Positions 50,655-59,360 of a DNA stretch of 64,000 nt are shown in pieces. Each line of letters begins with the position of its first letter. Position 1 is the stretch's first letter. The notes beneath the pieces were generated by a model, which ran no database searches, had not been told where the DNA came from, and worked only from the letters and a program-made list of their open reading frames with translations. The DNA comes from Casp-actino8 sp964614655 (GTDB lineage Bacteria; Actinomycetota; Acidimicrobiia; Acidimicrobiales; Ilumatobacteraceae): positions 1 to 64,000 of the forward strand of contig CAZTPF010000003.1 in assembly GCA_964614655.1 (NCBI GenBank), in the 5' to 3' direction. Made by a program: the position numbers and the translations under genes.

Positions 50655-51709
50655 AGATCCTCGTCGCCATGTCGGGGGGAGTCGACTCCTCGGTCGCCGC
50701 CGCCTTGTTGAAAGAGGAGGGGCACGAAGTCGTCGGAGTCACACTGCGACTGTGGGGTGGTGAGAGCGACTCCGGATGCTGCAGCGTCAGCGACGTCGAT
50801 GACGCACGCCGGGTGGCTCAACAACTCGGGATCGACCATCTCGTCTTCAACTTCTCCGACGACTTCCAGCGTTCGGTCGTCGATCCGTACGTGAACGATC
50901 ACGCTCGAGGTGTGACGCCCAACCCGTGCATCGAGTGCAACCGTCATCTGAAGTTCGATCGACTCTTCGATCGGGCCGAGGTGCTCGGCTTCGACGCCGT
51001 CGCCACCGGTCACCACGCGCGGGTCGAGTGCGTCGACGGTGTCTGGCGGCTGTTGCGCGGTCACGACTCGGCCAAGGATCAGAGCTATGTCGTGCACGTG
51101 CTCGACCAGAGGCGTCTGGCTCGTTGTCTCTTCCCGGTGGGAACGATGACCAAGGCCGACGTGCGCGGACACGCCGAACGGCTCGGTCTTCGGACGGCCA
51201 ACAAGCCCGACAGCCAGGACGTGTGCTTCATCACGTCGAGTGGCGGTCGCGCCGACTTCCTTCGCCGACGGATCGAACTTCATCCGGCCGAGATCGTCGA
51301 CACGGCCGGCGGAACCCTCGGTGAAGTGGACGCCGTCGAACTCGTGACTCTCGGACAGCGACGCGGTGTGGCCGGTGGCGGCGGTACCAAGAGATTCGTC
51401 GTCGACGTCGACGTCGAGAAGCGTCGCGTCGTCGTCGGACCCGAATCCGACCTCCTCGTCGATCACGAGGTCGGCGTCGACCCGGTCTGGACCGACGTCG
51501 AGTTCGAGGGCGACGTCATGGTCCAGTGCAGCGCACACGGCGAACCGCGTCGGGGACGTGTGAGCGCATCGCCCGATGGCGTCGTCGTCTGGTGGGAGCA
51601 GCCGCAACGACGAGTGTCGCCCGGACAGAGTCTGGTGTTCTACGACGCGGTCGGCGACTGGGTCATCGGCGGGGCGACGGTGTCGTCGATCGGGCGTTCC
51701 ACGCGCTGA
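50651..51709 (+). CDS. mnmA: tRNA-specific 2-thiouridylase
   Basis: 352 residues from ATG 50651. PP-loop SGGVDSS (8-14), first catalytic Cys93 in NPCIECN, second Cys in DVCFIT. It thiolates U34 of Lys, Glu and Gln tRNAs using sulfur from the desulfurase translated just before it. The 3' end overlaps the convergent membrane protein gene by 47 nt. Confidence 0.95.
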   Translation: MKILVAMSGGVDSSVAAALLKEEGHEVVGVTLRLWGGESDSGCCSVSDVDDARRVAQQLGIDHLVFNFSDDFQRSVVDPYVNDHARGVTPNPCIECNRHLKFDRLFDRAEVLGFDAVATGHHARVECVDGVWRLLRGHDSAKDQSYVVHVLDQRRLARCLFPVGTMTKADVRGHAERLGLRTANKPDSQDVCFITSSGGRADFLRRRIELHPAEIVDTAGGTLGEVDAVELVTLGQRRGVAGGGGTKRFVVDVDVEKRRVVVGPESDLLVDHEVGVDPVWTDVEFEGDVMVQCSAHGEPRRGRVSASPDGVVVWWEQPQRRVSPGQSLVFYDAVGDWVIGGATVSSIGRSTR

Positions 51710-52613
51710 CGGCTCGGCCGGGCCGACTCGGTCGGATCCAGAGCGACTTCACGTGCAGAGCCGAGCCACCGGGCCGACCAGCCGTGGCGGCGAGTACGAC
51801 GGTGTCGAAGTCGACGAGGTCGATGGCGACTCCGGTTCCACCGCTCCGTCCGCTCAAGTCGGCGTCGTCGGGTGAGCGTGTCGCCAGATCGAGCGATACG
51901 ACGGACTTCCGATCGAACATGGCCGTCTCGGCCAACACCACGTGGTCGTGGAGAACGACACCCGCCGGAACGACGACCAACCAGCGTCGGGAGAGTCGAT
52001 GGAATCGTGGCGGGAGCACGAAAGTGAGGATCACGCCGATCGCGACGAGGACTCCGCCGGCCGTCCAGGCTTCGCGCACGAGGGCCAGGACGCCGACGAC
52101 GAGCGACGACACCCAGATGATCCACGCCGTCACCTGAACCACGACGAAGGCGAGCGGAGGTCGAAGTGGAACCCGCCGCTCGTCGCCGTAGGCGGAGGCC
52201 TGCACGAACCACGCACCGATCTCGGCGCCGAAGGCGACCACGTTGAACACGAGAGTGGGGACGAGAGCCAGGACGACGGCCGTGGTCGGGTCGTCGATCA
52301 GGTCGCCGATCACCAGGAGTCCGGTGACCGCGAGGTGTGCCGGCGCCACGAGCCGTACTGCGGTGAGCGAGATCGCCGACGGTACGAGAACTCCGAGAAG
52401 CACGGCGGCCCACATGACCCAGAGCGACACCACGGCGGCGAGCGCCGACGAATCGGAGATGCTGTCGAGGCGATCCGTGACGAGAGGAACGGTGAGGCCC
52501 ATGGCCGACGCCGCGACACGAAGAACGACTCGGGAGATCCGTCCCCACGAGTCGGGACGTGCGTTCGACGACGTGACGAACGGGGTCGTTTCGGTGACGG
52601 GTGTCGGTTCCAT
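51663..52613 (-). CDS. multi-pass membrane protein of unknown function
   Basis: 316 residues from ATG 52613 (MEPTPVTETTPF), with GGAGAA shortly upstream. About six hydrophobic segments lie between residues 25 and 215 (for example ALAAVVSLWVMWAAVLLGVL, LAFVVVQVTAWIIWVSSLVV, GGVLVAIGVILTFVLPPRF), followed by a soluble C-terminal domain of about 100 residues with several beta strands (RWLVVVPAGVVLHDHVVL). I do not recognise the family. It converges with mnmA (47-nt overlap) and diverges from the MetE-like gene. Confidence 0.75.
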   Translation of the reverse strand: MEPTPVTETTPFVTSSNARPDSWGRISRVVLRVAASAMGLTVPLVTDRLDSISDSSALAAVVSLWVMWAAVLLGVLVPSAISLTAVRLVAPAHLAVTGLLVIGDLIDDPTTAVVLALVPTLVFNVVAFGAEIGAWFVQASAYGDERRVPLRPPLAFVVVQVTAWIIWVSSLVVGVLALVREAWTAGGVLVAIGVILTFVLPPRFHRLSRRWLVVVPAGVVLHDHVVLAETAMFDRKSVVSLDLATRSPDDADLSGRSGGTGVAIDLVDFDTVVLAATAGRPGGSALHVKSLWIRPSRPGRAVSAWNARSTTPSPRR

Positions 52614-52675
52614 CGCTTCTCCAATTGTGTCAGGAAGCGGGCCTCCTGCTACGAAGAGAGCGAGGGGACGAGGGA

Positions 52676-53707
52676 ATGGTTTCGACGCGAGCGGCATCGG
52701 TGTTGGTGGGAGGTTCGTCGACGTTGGTCGGGAGCCTGCCGCATCGCGACGCCCGTCGGGCCGCCGAGTTCGGCTGGTCGGCCACCGACGTTCCGTGCGC
52801 GCCGAGTCTGCCGCGTCGTTCACCCGCCGAGGGAATGGTCGCCCAGGCGATCGTCGGGATTCGGGGCATCAGCCTCGGTCAGTACGGATCGTTGTCGATC
52901 GACGTGTCGCGTGTCGATCCGCTGGCACCCGTCGTGACCGACCTCGACCACGATGCATTCGGCGGATTCCGCGCTTGGCTCACCCACGGTCGCGAGCACG
53001 TTCGCTCGAGCGGATACTCGGGTGCCGTGAAATGGCAGTTCATCGGTCCGGTGAGTCTCGGCCGCGCGCTCGTGCGGGCCGGTGTGCCGACCCACCTGGC
53101 CTTCTCGGTTGCCGTGCGTGTCGTCCGTGAATTCCTCGTCGTCATGTCGCGCGCGGTGTCGGAGTCGTTGCCGAACAACCCTCAGCTCGTCGTGATCGAC
53201 GAACCCGACCTCGCCGATCTCGAGGACGACTCGTTCCCGATCGCCCCCGACGTCGCGATCGATCTGATGTCAGGAGCCATGGCGGCGGTCGAGCGTGACG
53301 CGGTGGTCGGACTCCACTCGTGTTCCGACGTACCCATCGGCCACCTGATCGCCGCCGGTCCGCACGTGCTCAGCGTGCCGGTCTCGGAACGTCTCGTCGA
53401 CGACGCGCCGAAGATCGCTCACTTCCTGCAGGACGGCGGATGGATCGCGTGGGGAGCGGTGTCGACCGGCGGTCCGATCGGGCAGTCGGTCGAACGTTGG
53501 TGCAAGAAGCTCGCGTCGACGTGGTGCGGACTGGTGCAAGGAGGTTGCGACGCCTCGCTCCTGCGACGCCAGTCGTTGGTGACTCCCGAGTGCGGGCTCG
53601 CCCTGCACAGTTCCGACTCGGCCGGACTGGTCGTCGACCAGGTGCGCGAGCTCGCCGAGCGAGTCCGCACTCAGGCGCTGGCCACCCGACTCAACGTCGG
53701 AGCCTGA
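52676..53707 (+). CDS. cobalamin-independent methionine synthase-like TIM-barrel protein
   Basis: 343 residues from ATG 52676, with GAGGGGACGAGGG upstream. It corresponds to the C-terminal catalytic half of MetE only; the N-terminal folate-binding half is absent. Zinc ligands are retained: His214 and Cys216 in GLHSCSD and Cys306 in TPECGLALHS. GSLPHRD opens the barrel. Its place between mnmA and ligA matches the uncharacterised Rv3015c-type gene next to ligA in mycobacteria. It may use another methyl donor than methyl-THF. Confidence 0.82.
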   Translation: MVSTRAASVLVGGSSTLVGSLPHRDARRAAEFGWSATDVPCAPSLPRRSPAEGMVAQAIVGIRGISLGQYGSLSIDVSRVDPLAPVVTDLDHDAFGGFRAWLTHGREHVRSSGYSGAVKWQFIGPVSLGRALVRAGVPTHLAFSVAVRVVREFLVVMSRAVSESLPNNPQLVVIDEPDLADLEDDSFPIAPDVAIDLMSGAMAAVERDAVVGLHSCSDVPIGHLIAAGPHVLSVPVSERLVDDAPKIAHFLQDGGWIAWGAVSTGGPIGQSVERWCKKLASTWCGLVQGGCDASLLRRQSLVTPECGLALHSSDSAGLVVDQVRELAERVRTQALATRLNVGA

Positions 53708-53708
53708 C

Positions 53709-55784
53709 GTGGATGCGGCCGAGCGCATCGCCGAACTGCGCGAAGTCATCGACCGGCATCGACGGCTGTACCACACCCTCGCCGAACCCGAGATCGCCGA
53801 CGCCGAATACGACGCGTTGATCCGAGAGCTCGAACGGCTCGAAGCGGCGCACCCCGAGCTGGCCGAAGCGTCGTCACCCACACAACTCGTGGGCGGAGAC
53901 ATCATCGAGACCTTCGCGCCGGTCACCCATCGAGTGCCGATGACGAGCCTCGACAACGCGATGGACGTGGACGAACTCCGCGCCTGGGGCGAACGCGTCG
54001 TGAAGGGGCTCGACGAAGGTGTGGCGATCCGCTACTGCTGCGAACTGAAGATCGACGGCCTCGCGGTGAGCCTTCGTTACGAGAAAGCTCGATTCGTTCA
54101 GGCGGCCACTCGCGGGGACGGAAGGGTCGGAGAGGACGTGACGGCGAACGTGGCCACGATCGCCGTCGTTCCGAAGTCGTTGCCCGATTCGGTCACGGTG
54201 CACCGCAAGAAGATCGCCGTTCCCGAAGTGCTCGAAGTCCGCGGCGAGGTGTATCTCCCGATCGCGGCGTTCGAGCGCATGCGTGCGGCCAAGGAGGCCG
54301 AGAATCTTGAGCGGGTGGCGGCCGGACGTCGTCCTGAACCGGTTCCGGTGAATCCGCGCAACGCAGGGGCCGGAAGCCTTCGACAGAAGGATGCGAGCGT
54401 CACCGCCGGTCGCGGGCTGGCCTTTTGGACCTACCAAGTCGGAGAGGTGATCGGAGGGCCGGAGTTCACGTCGCATCGCGACACCCTCGACTTCCTGGCC
54501 GCTCTCGGTTTTCCAGTGAACCCCGACATCCGGGTGGTCGAATCTCTGGACGACGTCGAGCGATTCTGCGCCGAATGGCAGGAGAACCGACACACCCTGC
54601 CGTACGAGATCGACGGTGCCGTGGTGAAGGTCGACGATCTCGGTCAGCGAGACGTCCTCGGGTACACGGCGCGAGCACCGCGCTGGGCCATCGCCGTGAA
54701 GTTCCCGCCCGAGGAGCGAACCACCGTGTTGCGTGACATCCAGGTGTCGATCGGACGTACGGGCCGCGCCACACCGTTCGCCGTCCTCGAACCGGTCTTC
54801 GTGGGTGGATCGACGGTGTCGATGGCGACTCTGCACAACGAGGATCAGGTTCGACTGAAGGACGTACGACCGGGTGACACCGTGGTGGTACGCAAGGCCG
54901 GCGACGTGATCCCCGAAGTGGTGGGTCCGGTGTTGTCGTTGCGTCCCGACGGAACCGAGCCCTGGACCTTCCCGCACGAGTGCCCGTGTCCGTTGAAGAG
55001 TGAGCTCGTGCGTCTGGAAGGCGAGTCCGACACTCGTTGTGTCGAACCTTCGTGTCCGCACCAACGCGACCAGCGCGTCATCTACTTCGCTTCCCGGGGC
55101 GCCATGGACATCGAAGGTCTGGGGGAGCGGACCGTCCTGCAGTTGTGCGATGCAGGACTCGTCACCGATCCGGGCGACGTGTACTCGCTGACCGTCGATC
55201 AACTGCTCACACTCGAAGGCTTCGGTCGGATCAGTGCCGAGAAGCTGTTGGAGGCGATCGACGGGTCGAAAACGCGTCCTCTGCCGAGGATCCTCACCGC
55301 TCTCGGGATCAAACATCTCGGACCGTCGGCCGCCGAAGCGTTGGCCGGTCATTTCGGAACTCTCGACGCGATCATGTCGGCCACCGACGAGACGTTGGCG
55401 ACGGTCGACGGTGTGGGCGACGTCATCGCCCGCTCGATCACTTCGTGGTTCGCCCAACCCGCCAACGTGGCCTTCGTCGACAAGTTGCGCACCGCCGGTG
55501 TCGACTTCGGCCGGGTCGAGACCTCGACTGCGCCCCAGACCCTGACGGGCAAGGCGGTGGTCGTCACGGGGACACTCGACGGATTCGATCGCGAGTCGGC
55601 CGAGCGGGCCATCAAGGAACGGGGTGGCAAGAGCCCGGGATCGGTGTCGGCCAAGACGTTCGCCGTCGTGGTCGGACGCGACCCGGGCGCGAGCAAGGTC
55701 ACGAAAGCCGAAAGTCTGGGGGTGCCGATGCTCGACGAGACGGGCTTCCGACGACTCCTCGACACGGGTGAACTACCCGACTGA
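53709..55784 (+). CDS. ligA: NAD-dependent DNA ligase
   Basis: 691 residues, GTG start one base after the preceding stop. Domain order: Ia (HRRLYHTLAEPEIADAEYD), adenylation with Lys114 in CELKIDGLAVSL, OB-fold, Cys4 zinc finger (CPCPLKSE through CVEPSCPHQ), helix-hairpin-helix (LEGFGRISAEKLLEAI and on), BRCT (about 610-690). It seals nicks in replication and repair. Confidence 0.97.
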   Translation: MDAAERIAELREVIDRHRRLYHTLAEPEIADAEYDALIRELERLEAAHPELAEASSPTQLVGGDIIETFAPVTHRVPMTSLDNAMDVDELRAWGERVVKGLDEGVAIRYCCELKIDGLAVSLRYEKARFVQAATRGDGRVGEDVTANVATIAVVPKSLPDSVTVHRKKIAVPEVLEVRGEVYLPIAAFERMRAAKEAENLERVAAGRRPEPVPVNPRNAGAGSLRQKDASVTAGRGLAFWTYQVGEVIGGPEFTSHRDTLDFLAALGFPVNPDIRVVESLDDVERFCAEWQENRHTLPYEIDGAVVKVDDLGQRDVLGYTARAPRWAIAVKFPPEERTTVLRDIQVSIGRTGRATPFAVLEPVFVGGSTVSMATLHNEDQVRLKDVRPGDTVVVRKAGDVIPEVVGPVLSLRPDGTEPWTFPHECPCPLKSELVRLEGESDTRCVEPSCPHQRDQRVIYFASRGAMDIEGLGERTVLQLCDAGLVTDPGDVYSLTVDQLLTLEGFGRISAEKLLEAIDGSKTRPLPRILTALGIKHLGPSAAEALAGHFGTLDAIMSATDETLATVDGVGDVIARSITSWFAQPANVAFVDKLRTAGVDFGRVETSTAPQTLTGKAVVVTGTLDGFDRESAERAIKERGGKSPGSVSAKTFAVVVGRDPGASKVTKAESLGVPMLDETGFRRLLDTGELPD

Positions 55785-55805
55785 CGTCAAGACGAACTCG
55801 AGGCG

Positions 55806-56330
55806 TCAGAGAACTTCGAACGACCAGGAGTAGCTCCGAGCCGCACCGCGACCCTTCTCGATCTCCCAGAAGATGACCGTGACCTCGTGACGTCCGACCG
55901 AGTACGACTCGACCACGGCACCGTCGGTCGGGGTGAACCGGATCAAAGAGTTGCCCTGGTCGTAGATGGCGGTGGGCGGAAGTTCGATCTGCTGTCCGGG
56001 CTCGGCGAGCCGGCCGGCGACCTCCGACAGGGGTGTGGTCGGGATCTCGACCCCGTCGAGAACGAGAACTGCTTCGAAGCCGTCCTGCAGGTCGACCGAG
56101 ATCTCGGTCTGCGACAGAACCTGGCGATCGTTCGGCGCCGGTGAGATGTCGACGATCGCATCGGGGTAGCCGAGTGCGTCACGTCCGGTGGTTCCGGCGA
56201 GGAATCCGAGAGCGACGAGAGTGAGGCCGAGACCGACGGCCACGCTGAGGATCAGCAGCTCTTTGTTGAGACGACGACGAGGGGCGCTGGGCGGGGGACT
56301 CGCATCCGCGATCTCGACGATGTCCGACAC
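55806..56330 (-). CDS. single-pass membrane protein with C-terminal extracytoplasmic domain
   Basis: 174 residues from GTG 56330 (VSDIVEIADASPPP); GACAAT lies 6 nt upstream. GTG 56351 would add seven residues. Polar start, RRRLNKE, one membrane segment (LLILSVAVGLGLTLVALGFLAG), then about 110 residues of mostly beta structure (DLQDGFEAVLVLDGVEIPTT, SLIRFTPTDGAVVESYSVGRHEVTVIFW in parts), perhaps an Ig-like or CopC-like fold. Function unknown. Divergent from the PASTA gene. Confidence 0.7.
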   Translation of the reverse strand: MSDIVEIADASPPPSAPRRRLNKELLILSVAVGLGLTLVALGFLAGTTGRDALGYPDAIVDISPAPNDRQVLSQTEISVDLQDGFEAVLVLDGVEIPTTPLSEVAGRLAEPGQQIELPPTAIYDQGNSLIRFTPTDGAVVESYSVGRHEVTVIFWEIEKGRGAARSYSWSFEVL

Positions 56331-56417
56331 GCCTTCATTGTCGCCCGTCACCGGGTCGAACGCACGCCGAAGGGGTGTTTTCCGGGTCGGCGACGGTCAC
56401 ATCTCGGTGGCGAGGAC

Positions 56418-56423
56418 TAGGGT
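56418..56423 (+). promoter_or_regulatory. -10 element for the PASTA pseudokinase (leaderless)
   Basis: TAGGGT ends 9 nt before ATG 56433. Confidence 0.4.
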
Positions 56424-56432
56424 CGACACCCT

Positions 56433-58418
56433 ATGAACGACCGGGAAGGGGCGGGCTTCTCCGACGAACTCGACTCACTCGTCGGTCGCACGATCGATGG
56501 TCGATTTCGTCTCGAACGGGTGATCTCCCAGTCGTCGGCCTCGACTCTGTACGCCGCGACCGACGGCGACTCGTCGTCGGTGAATGTGCGTGTGTTCACG
56601 GTCGAGGCGACGCGCACATCGGGTGCCGCCATCGCCGAACGAGCCGAGAAGTCGCGAGCTCTCGACCACCCCTCGATCACTCCCGTGGTGGCCGTCGGCG
56701 AGGCCGACGTCGACGGGAGTCCTCGCCGGTACGTGGCGACGTCCCGACCGGCGGGAGGCACGTTGCAGGACATGCTCGATCGAGGACGCCTCCTGTCTCC
56801 CTCGCAGGCGGTGGTGATCGGCGTGGCGATGTGCCGAGCCCTCGATCGAGCCCATCGCGCCGGTCTCGTCCATCTCGACATGCGCCCGAGTGCCATCGCA
56901 TTCGACGCCGACCGTCAGGCGTCGTTGAACGACATCGGGATCGTGTCGGCGATCGCCGAGCGGGCCTGGGAGACACCGAACGACGTCTCGATGGAGCGGG
57001 CTCGTTACGCATCTCCCGAACAGGCGGACGGACGGGTGGCCGATGCCAAGACCGATGTGTATGCGTTGGCGCTGGTGCTGTCGGAAGCGATCACGGGCTC
57101 GGTTCCCTTCCTCGCCGATTCGGTCGTCGCGACTCTGTCCACTCGACGCGATCGACTGTTCCCGGTGTCGGCCGACCTCGGTCCGTTGGCCACCGTGCTC
57201 GAACGGGCCGGCCGTTTCGATCCCGAACAAAGATTCGGCGCCGCCGACCTCGGTCGAGCACTCGTCCAGGCGGCCGCGTCGCTGCCGCGCCCGACTCCTC
57301 CCGCCGTCGTGTTCGACGACGCAACCGGCGACATCACCCGCCCCACCATCGATCCGGCTCCCACGGCCGACCTGTCCCGTCCGACCGAATTCACCGGGGT
57401 TGCGTCCGAACCGTCGTTGCCGTCGGTGACGGACGGCGACATGATCATCCGCCCCGAGACCCCCGACGACGTCCCGGTCGATCCCACCAATCCGATCGCT
57501 CAACCGCGAGTCGGACGTTGGGCGATCGCAGCGATCACGGTCCTCGCGGTGGTCGTCGGCGGCTTCTTCGTCTACCGGAGCGTGAGCGACGATTCGGAGC
57601 GTATTCCGATTCTCGTCGGCCTCGACGAAGGCGAAGCCACCAACGCCGTGACCGAGTACGGATGGCGCGTCGAGACCACCGAAGAGTTCGACGACGTCAT
57701 CGCCGCCGGGAAGGTGGTGCGCACCGAGCCCGAGTCCGGATCCTCGCTGTCGCGCGACGGTGTGCTCGTCCTCGTGCTGTCGAGCGGCCCACCGCCGGTT
57801 CCACTTCCCGACCTGGTCGGAGTTCCGGCCGACGAGGCGGTCAACCGATTGGCCGATCTCGGTCTCGACGTGCGGCGAGAGGACGGATTCAGCGAGGACG
57901 TCCCGGCTGGTTCGGTCGCGCGCTGGGAAGTCGCGACACAGCCCAATCTCGTGGCCGGCGACGACGTCGTGAAGGGAACCGTCGTCGATTTGATCGTGTC
58001 GACCGGACCCGAACCGCGTGTCGTCCCCGAACTGCGCGGCCAGACCGCCGAAGCCGCCGAAGGAGTGCTCGCCGAACTGAAGCTGCGAATCCGTCGTGTG
58101 GAAGATCAGTACTTCACCGACGTTCCGGCCGGTGCCATCGGATTCCAGGTTCCACCGCCCGGTGAACTCACCGATCGGGACGCCGAGGTCACCGTCGTCG
58201 TCTCGAAGGGCCCCGACGTGGTGACGGTGCCCGTTCTGGAGCGCATGAATCACGATCAGGTCGTGCGGGCGCTCACCGACGCCGGACTGGTCGTCGGATC
58301 GATCGCCGGAAACACCACGGGAGTTCTGGTCGCCATCGTGGCCGATGGGCGCCCCATCACATCAGGCCAGGTGGTGGCCCGTGGCACGGTCGTCGAACTG
58401 GCGTACTTCGGCTCCTGA
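56433..58418 (+). CDS. membrane protein with degenerate Ser/Thr kinase domain and four PASTA repeats
   Basis: 661 residues. Kinase-like domain about 18-285, Pro/Asp-rich linker, one membrane segment about 362-382, then four PASTA repeats (about 389-455, 456-527, 528-595, 596-661) that in PknB bind muropeptides. The kinase signatures are broken: the Gly-rich loop (about 30-40, ISQSSASTLY) has no glycine; the VAIK Lys is Arg53; HRDxKPxxN reads H147-L-D149-M-R151-P-S-A; DFG reads D167-I-G169. The Asp residues remain, but loss of the Lys, Asn and loop suggests a pseudokinase. Probably senses cell-wall fragments and signals by binding. An active PknB should exist elsewhere. Confidence 0.85.
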   Translation: MNDREGAGFSDELDSLVGRTIDGRFRLERVISQSSASTLYAATDGDSSSVNVRVFTVEATRTSGAAIAERAEKSRALDHPSITPVVAVGEADVDGSPRRYVATSRPAGGTLQDMLDRGRLLSPSQAVVIGVAMCRALDRAHRAGLVHLDMRPSAIAFDADRQASLNDIGIVSAIAERAWETPNDVSMERARYASPEQADGRVADAKTDVYALALVLSEAITGSVPFLADSVVATLSTRRDRLFPVSADLGPLATVLERAGRFDPEQRFGAADLGRALVQAAASLPRPTPPAVVFDDATGDITRPTIDPAPTADLSRPTEFTGVASEPSLPSVTDGDMIIRPETPDDVPVDPTNPIAQPRVGRWAIAAITVLAVVVGGFFVYRSVSDDSERIPILVGLDEGEATNAVTEYGWRVETTEEFDDVIAAGKVVRTEPESGSSLSRDGVLVLVLSSGPPPVPLPDLVGVPADEAVNRLADLGLDVRREDGFSEDVPAGSVARWEVATQPNLVAGDDVVKGTVVDLIVSTGPEPRVVPELRGQTAEAAEGVLAELKLRIRRVEDQYFTDVPAGAIGFQVPPPGELTDRDAEVTVVVSKGPDVVTVPVLERMNHDQVVRALTDAGLVVGSIAGNTTGVLVAIVADGRPITSGQVVARGTVVELAYFGS

Positions 58419-58421
58419 ACC

Positions 58422-58427
58422 TAAGGT
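58422..58427 (+). promoter_or_regulatory. candidate -10 box for the SDR gene
   Basis: TAAGGT directly after the PASTA gene. Transcription near 58434 would place the 58436-58457 hairpin at the very 5' end of the leader. Confidence 0.35.
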
Positions 58428-58435
58428 TCTCCGGC

Positions 58436-58457
58436 GCACTCGAAAGGGTTCGAGTGC
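58436..58457 (+). other. 9-bp stem-loop between the PASTA gene and the SDR gene
   Basis: GCACTCGAA pairs perfectly with TTCGAGTGC around AGGG. It could end the PASTA transcript or stabilise the 5' end of the SDR mRNA; no U-run follows. Confidence 0.6.
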
Positions 58458-58478
58458 CTGTTCGTGAGGAGTCGAGTC

Positions 58479-59357
58479 ATGGGTGCTCTGCAAGGTCGAG
58501 TCGCCATCATCACCGGAGCCGGTCGCGGTCTCGGCCGTGAACACGCCCTCTTGTTCGCCGCCGAAGGCGCCAAGGTCGTCGTCAACGATCTCGGCGGTGC
58601 GAACGACGGCTCGGGAACCGATCAGACACCGGCCGAGCAGACGGTGGCCGACATTCGCGCCATGGGCGGTGAAGCCATCGTCAACACCGACAACGTCGCC
58701 GATTGGGACGGTGCCAAGCACATGATCGACCAGGCCGTCGAGACGTTCGGAGATCTCGACATCCTCGTCAACAACGCCGGCATCCTGCGCGACCGCGTGC
58801 TCGTCAACATGTCGGAGGCCGAATGGGACGCCGTCATCACCGTGCACCTGAAGGGCCATTTCGCGCCCACCCGTCACGCGGCGGCCTACTGGCGCGAGCA
58901 GTCGAAGAACGGCTCCACCAAGGTTCGCAACATCGTGCACACATCCAGCACGTCGGGTCTCTTCTCCAATCCCGGTCAGGGCAACTACGGAGCCGCCAAG
59001 TCGGGCATCGCGACCTTCAGTCAGATCTGCGCCAAGGAACTGTCGCGGTACAACGTGAAGAGCAACGCGATCGCGCCGGCGGCCCGTACGCGTCTGACTC
59101 TCGCCACTCCCGGTCTGGAAGACGTCATGGCCGCCAAAGACGGCGCGTTCGACGTATGGGATCCGGCCAACGTGAGCCCGCTCGTCGCCTACCTGTCGTC
59201 GGAGGCGTGCGAATTCTCGGGGGAGACGTTCTTCGTGCAGGGTGGCCAGGTCACCCGCGTCCAGTCGTGGACCAATGCCGAAGAGATCAAGCAGAACGAT
59301 CGTTGGACGGTGGCCGGACTCACCTCCGCGATGTCGGCACTCGCCCCCAAGTCGTGA
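58479..59357 (+). CDS. short-chain dehydrogenase/reductase, 3-hydroxyacyl-CoA dehydrogenase-like
   Basis: 292 residues from ATG 58479 (MGALQGRVAIITGAGRGLG), chosen because GAGGAG at 58466-58471 is 7 nt upstream; GTG 58464 is unlikely. VVVNDLGGANDGSGTDQTPA, NNAGILRDR and Ser/Tyr/Lys (TSSTSGLFSNPGQGNYGAAK) match the SDR half of peroxisomal MFE-2-like enzymes. Paralogue of the SDR at 27607; both keep NNAGILRDR and NPGQ-NYGAAK. The MFS gene starts 3 nt later. Confidence 0.88.
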   Translation: MGALQGRVAIITGAGRGLGREHALLFAAEGAKVVVNDLGGANDGSGTDQTPAEQTVADIRAMGGEAIVNTDNVADWDGAKHMIDQAVETFGDLDILVNNAGILRDRVLVNMSEAEWDAVITVHLKGHFAPTRHAAAYWREQSKNGSTKVRNIVHTSSTSGLFSNPGQGNYGAAKSGIATFSQICAKELSRYNVKSNAIAPAARTRLTLATPGLEDVMAAKDGAFDVWDPANVSPLVAYLSSEACEFSGETFFVQGGQVTRVQSWTNAEEIKQNDRWTVAGLTSAMSALAPKS

Positions 59358-59360
59358 ATC

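Noticed and set aside
56375..58165. 596-codon plus-strand frame overlapping the PASTA protein
   Set aside because: Arg/Ser-rich out-of-frame reading of the PASTA gene, which has clear domains in its own frame.
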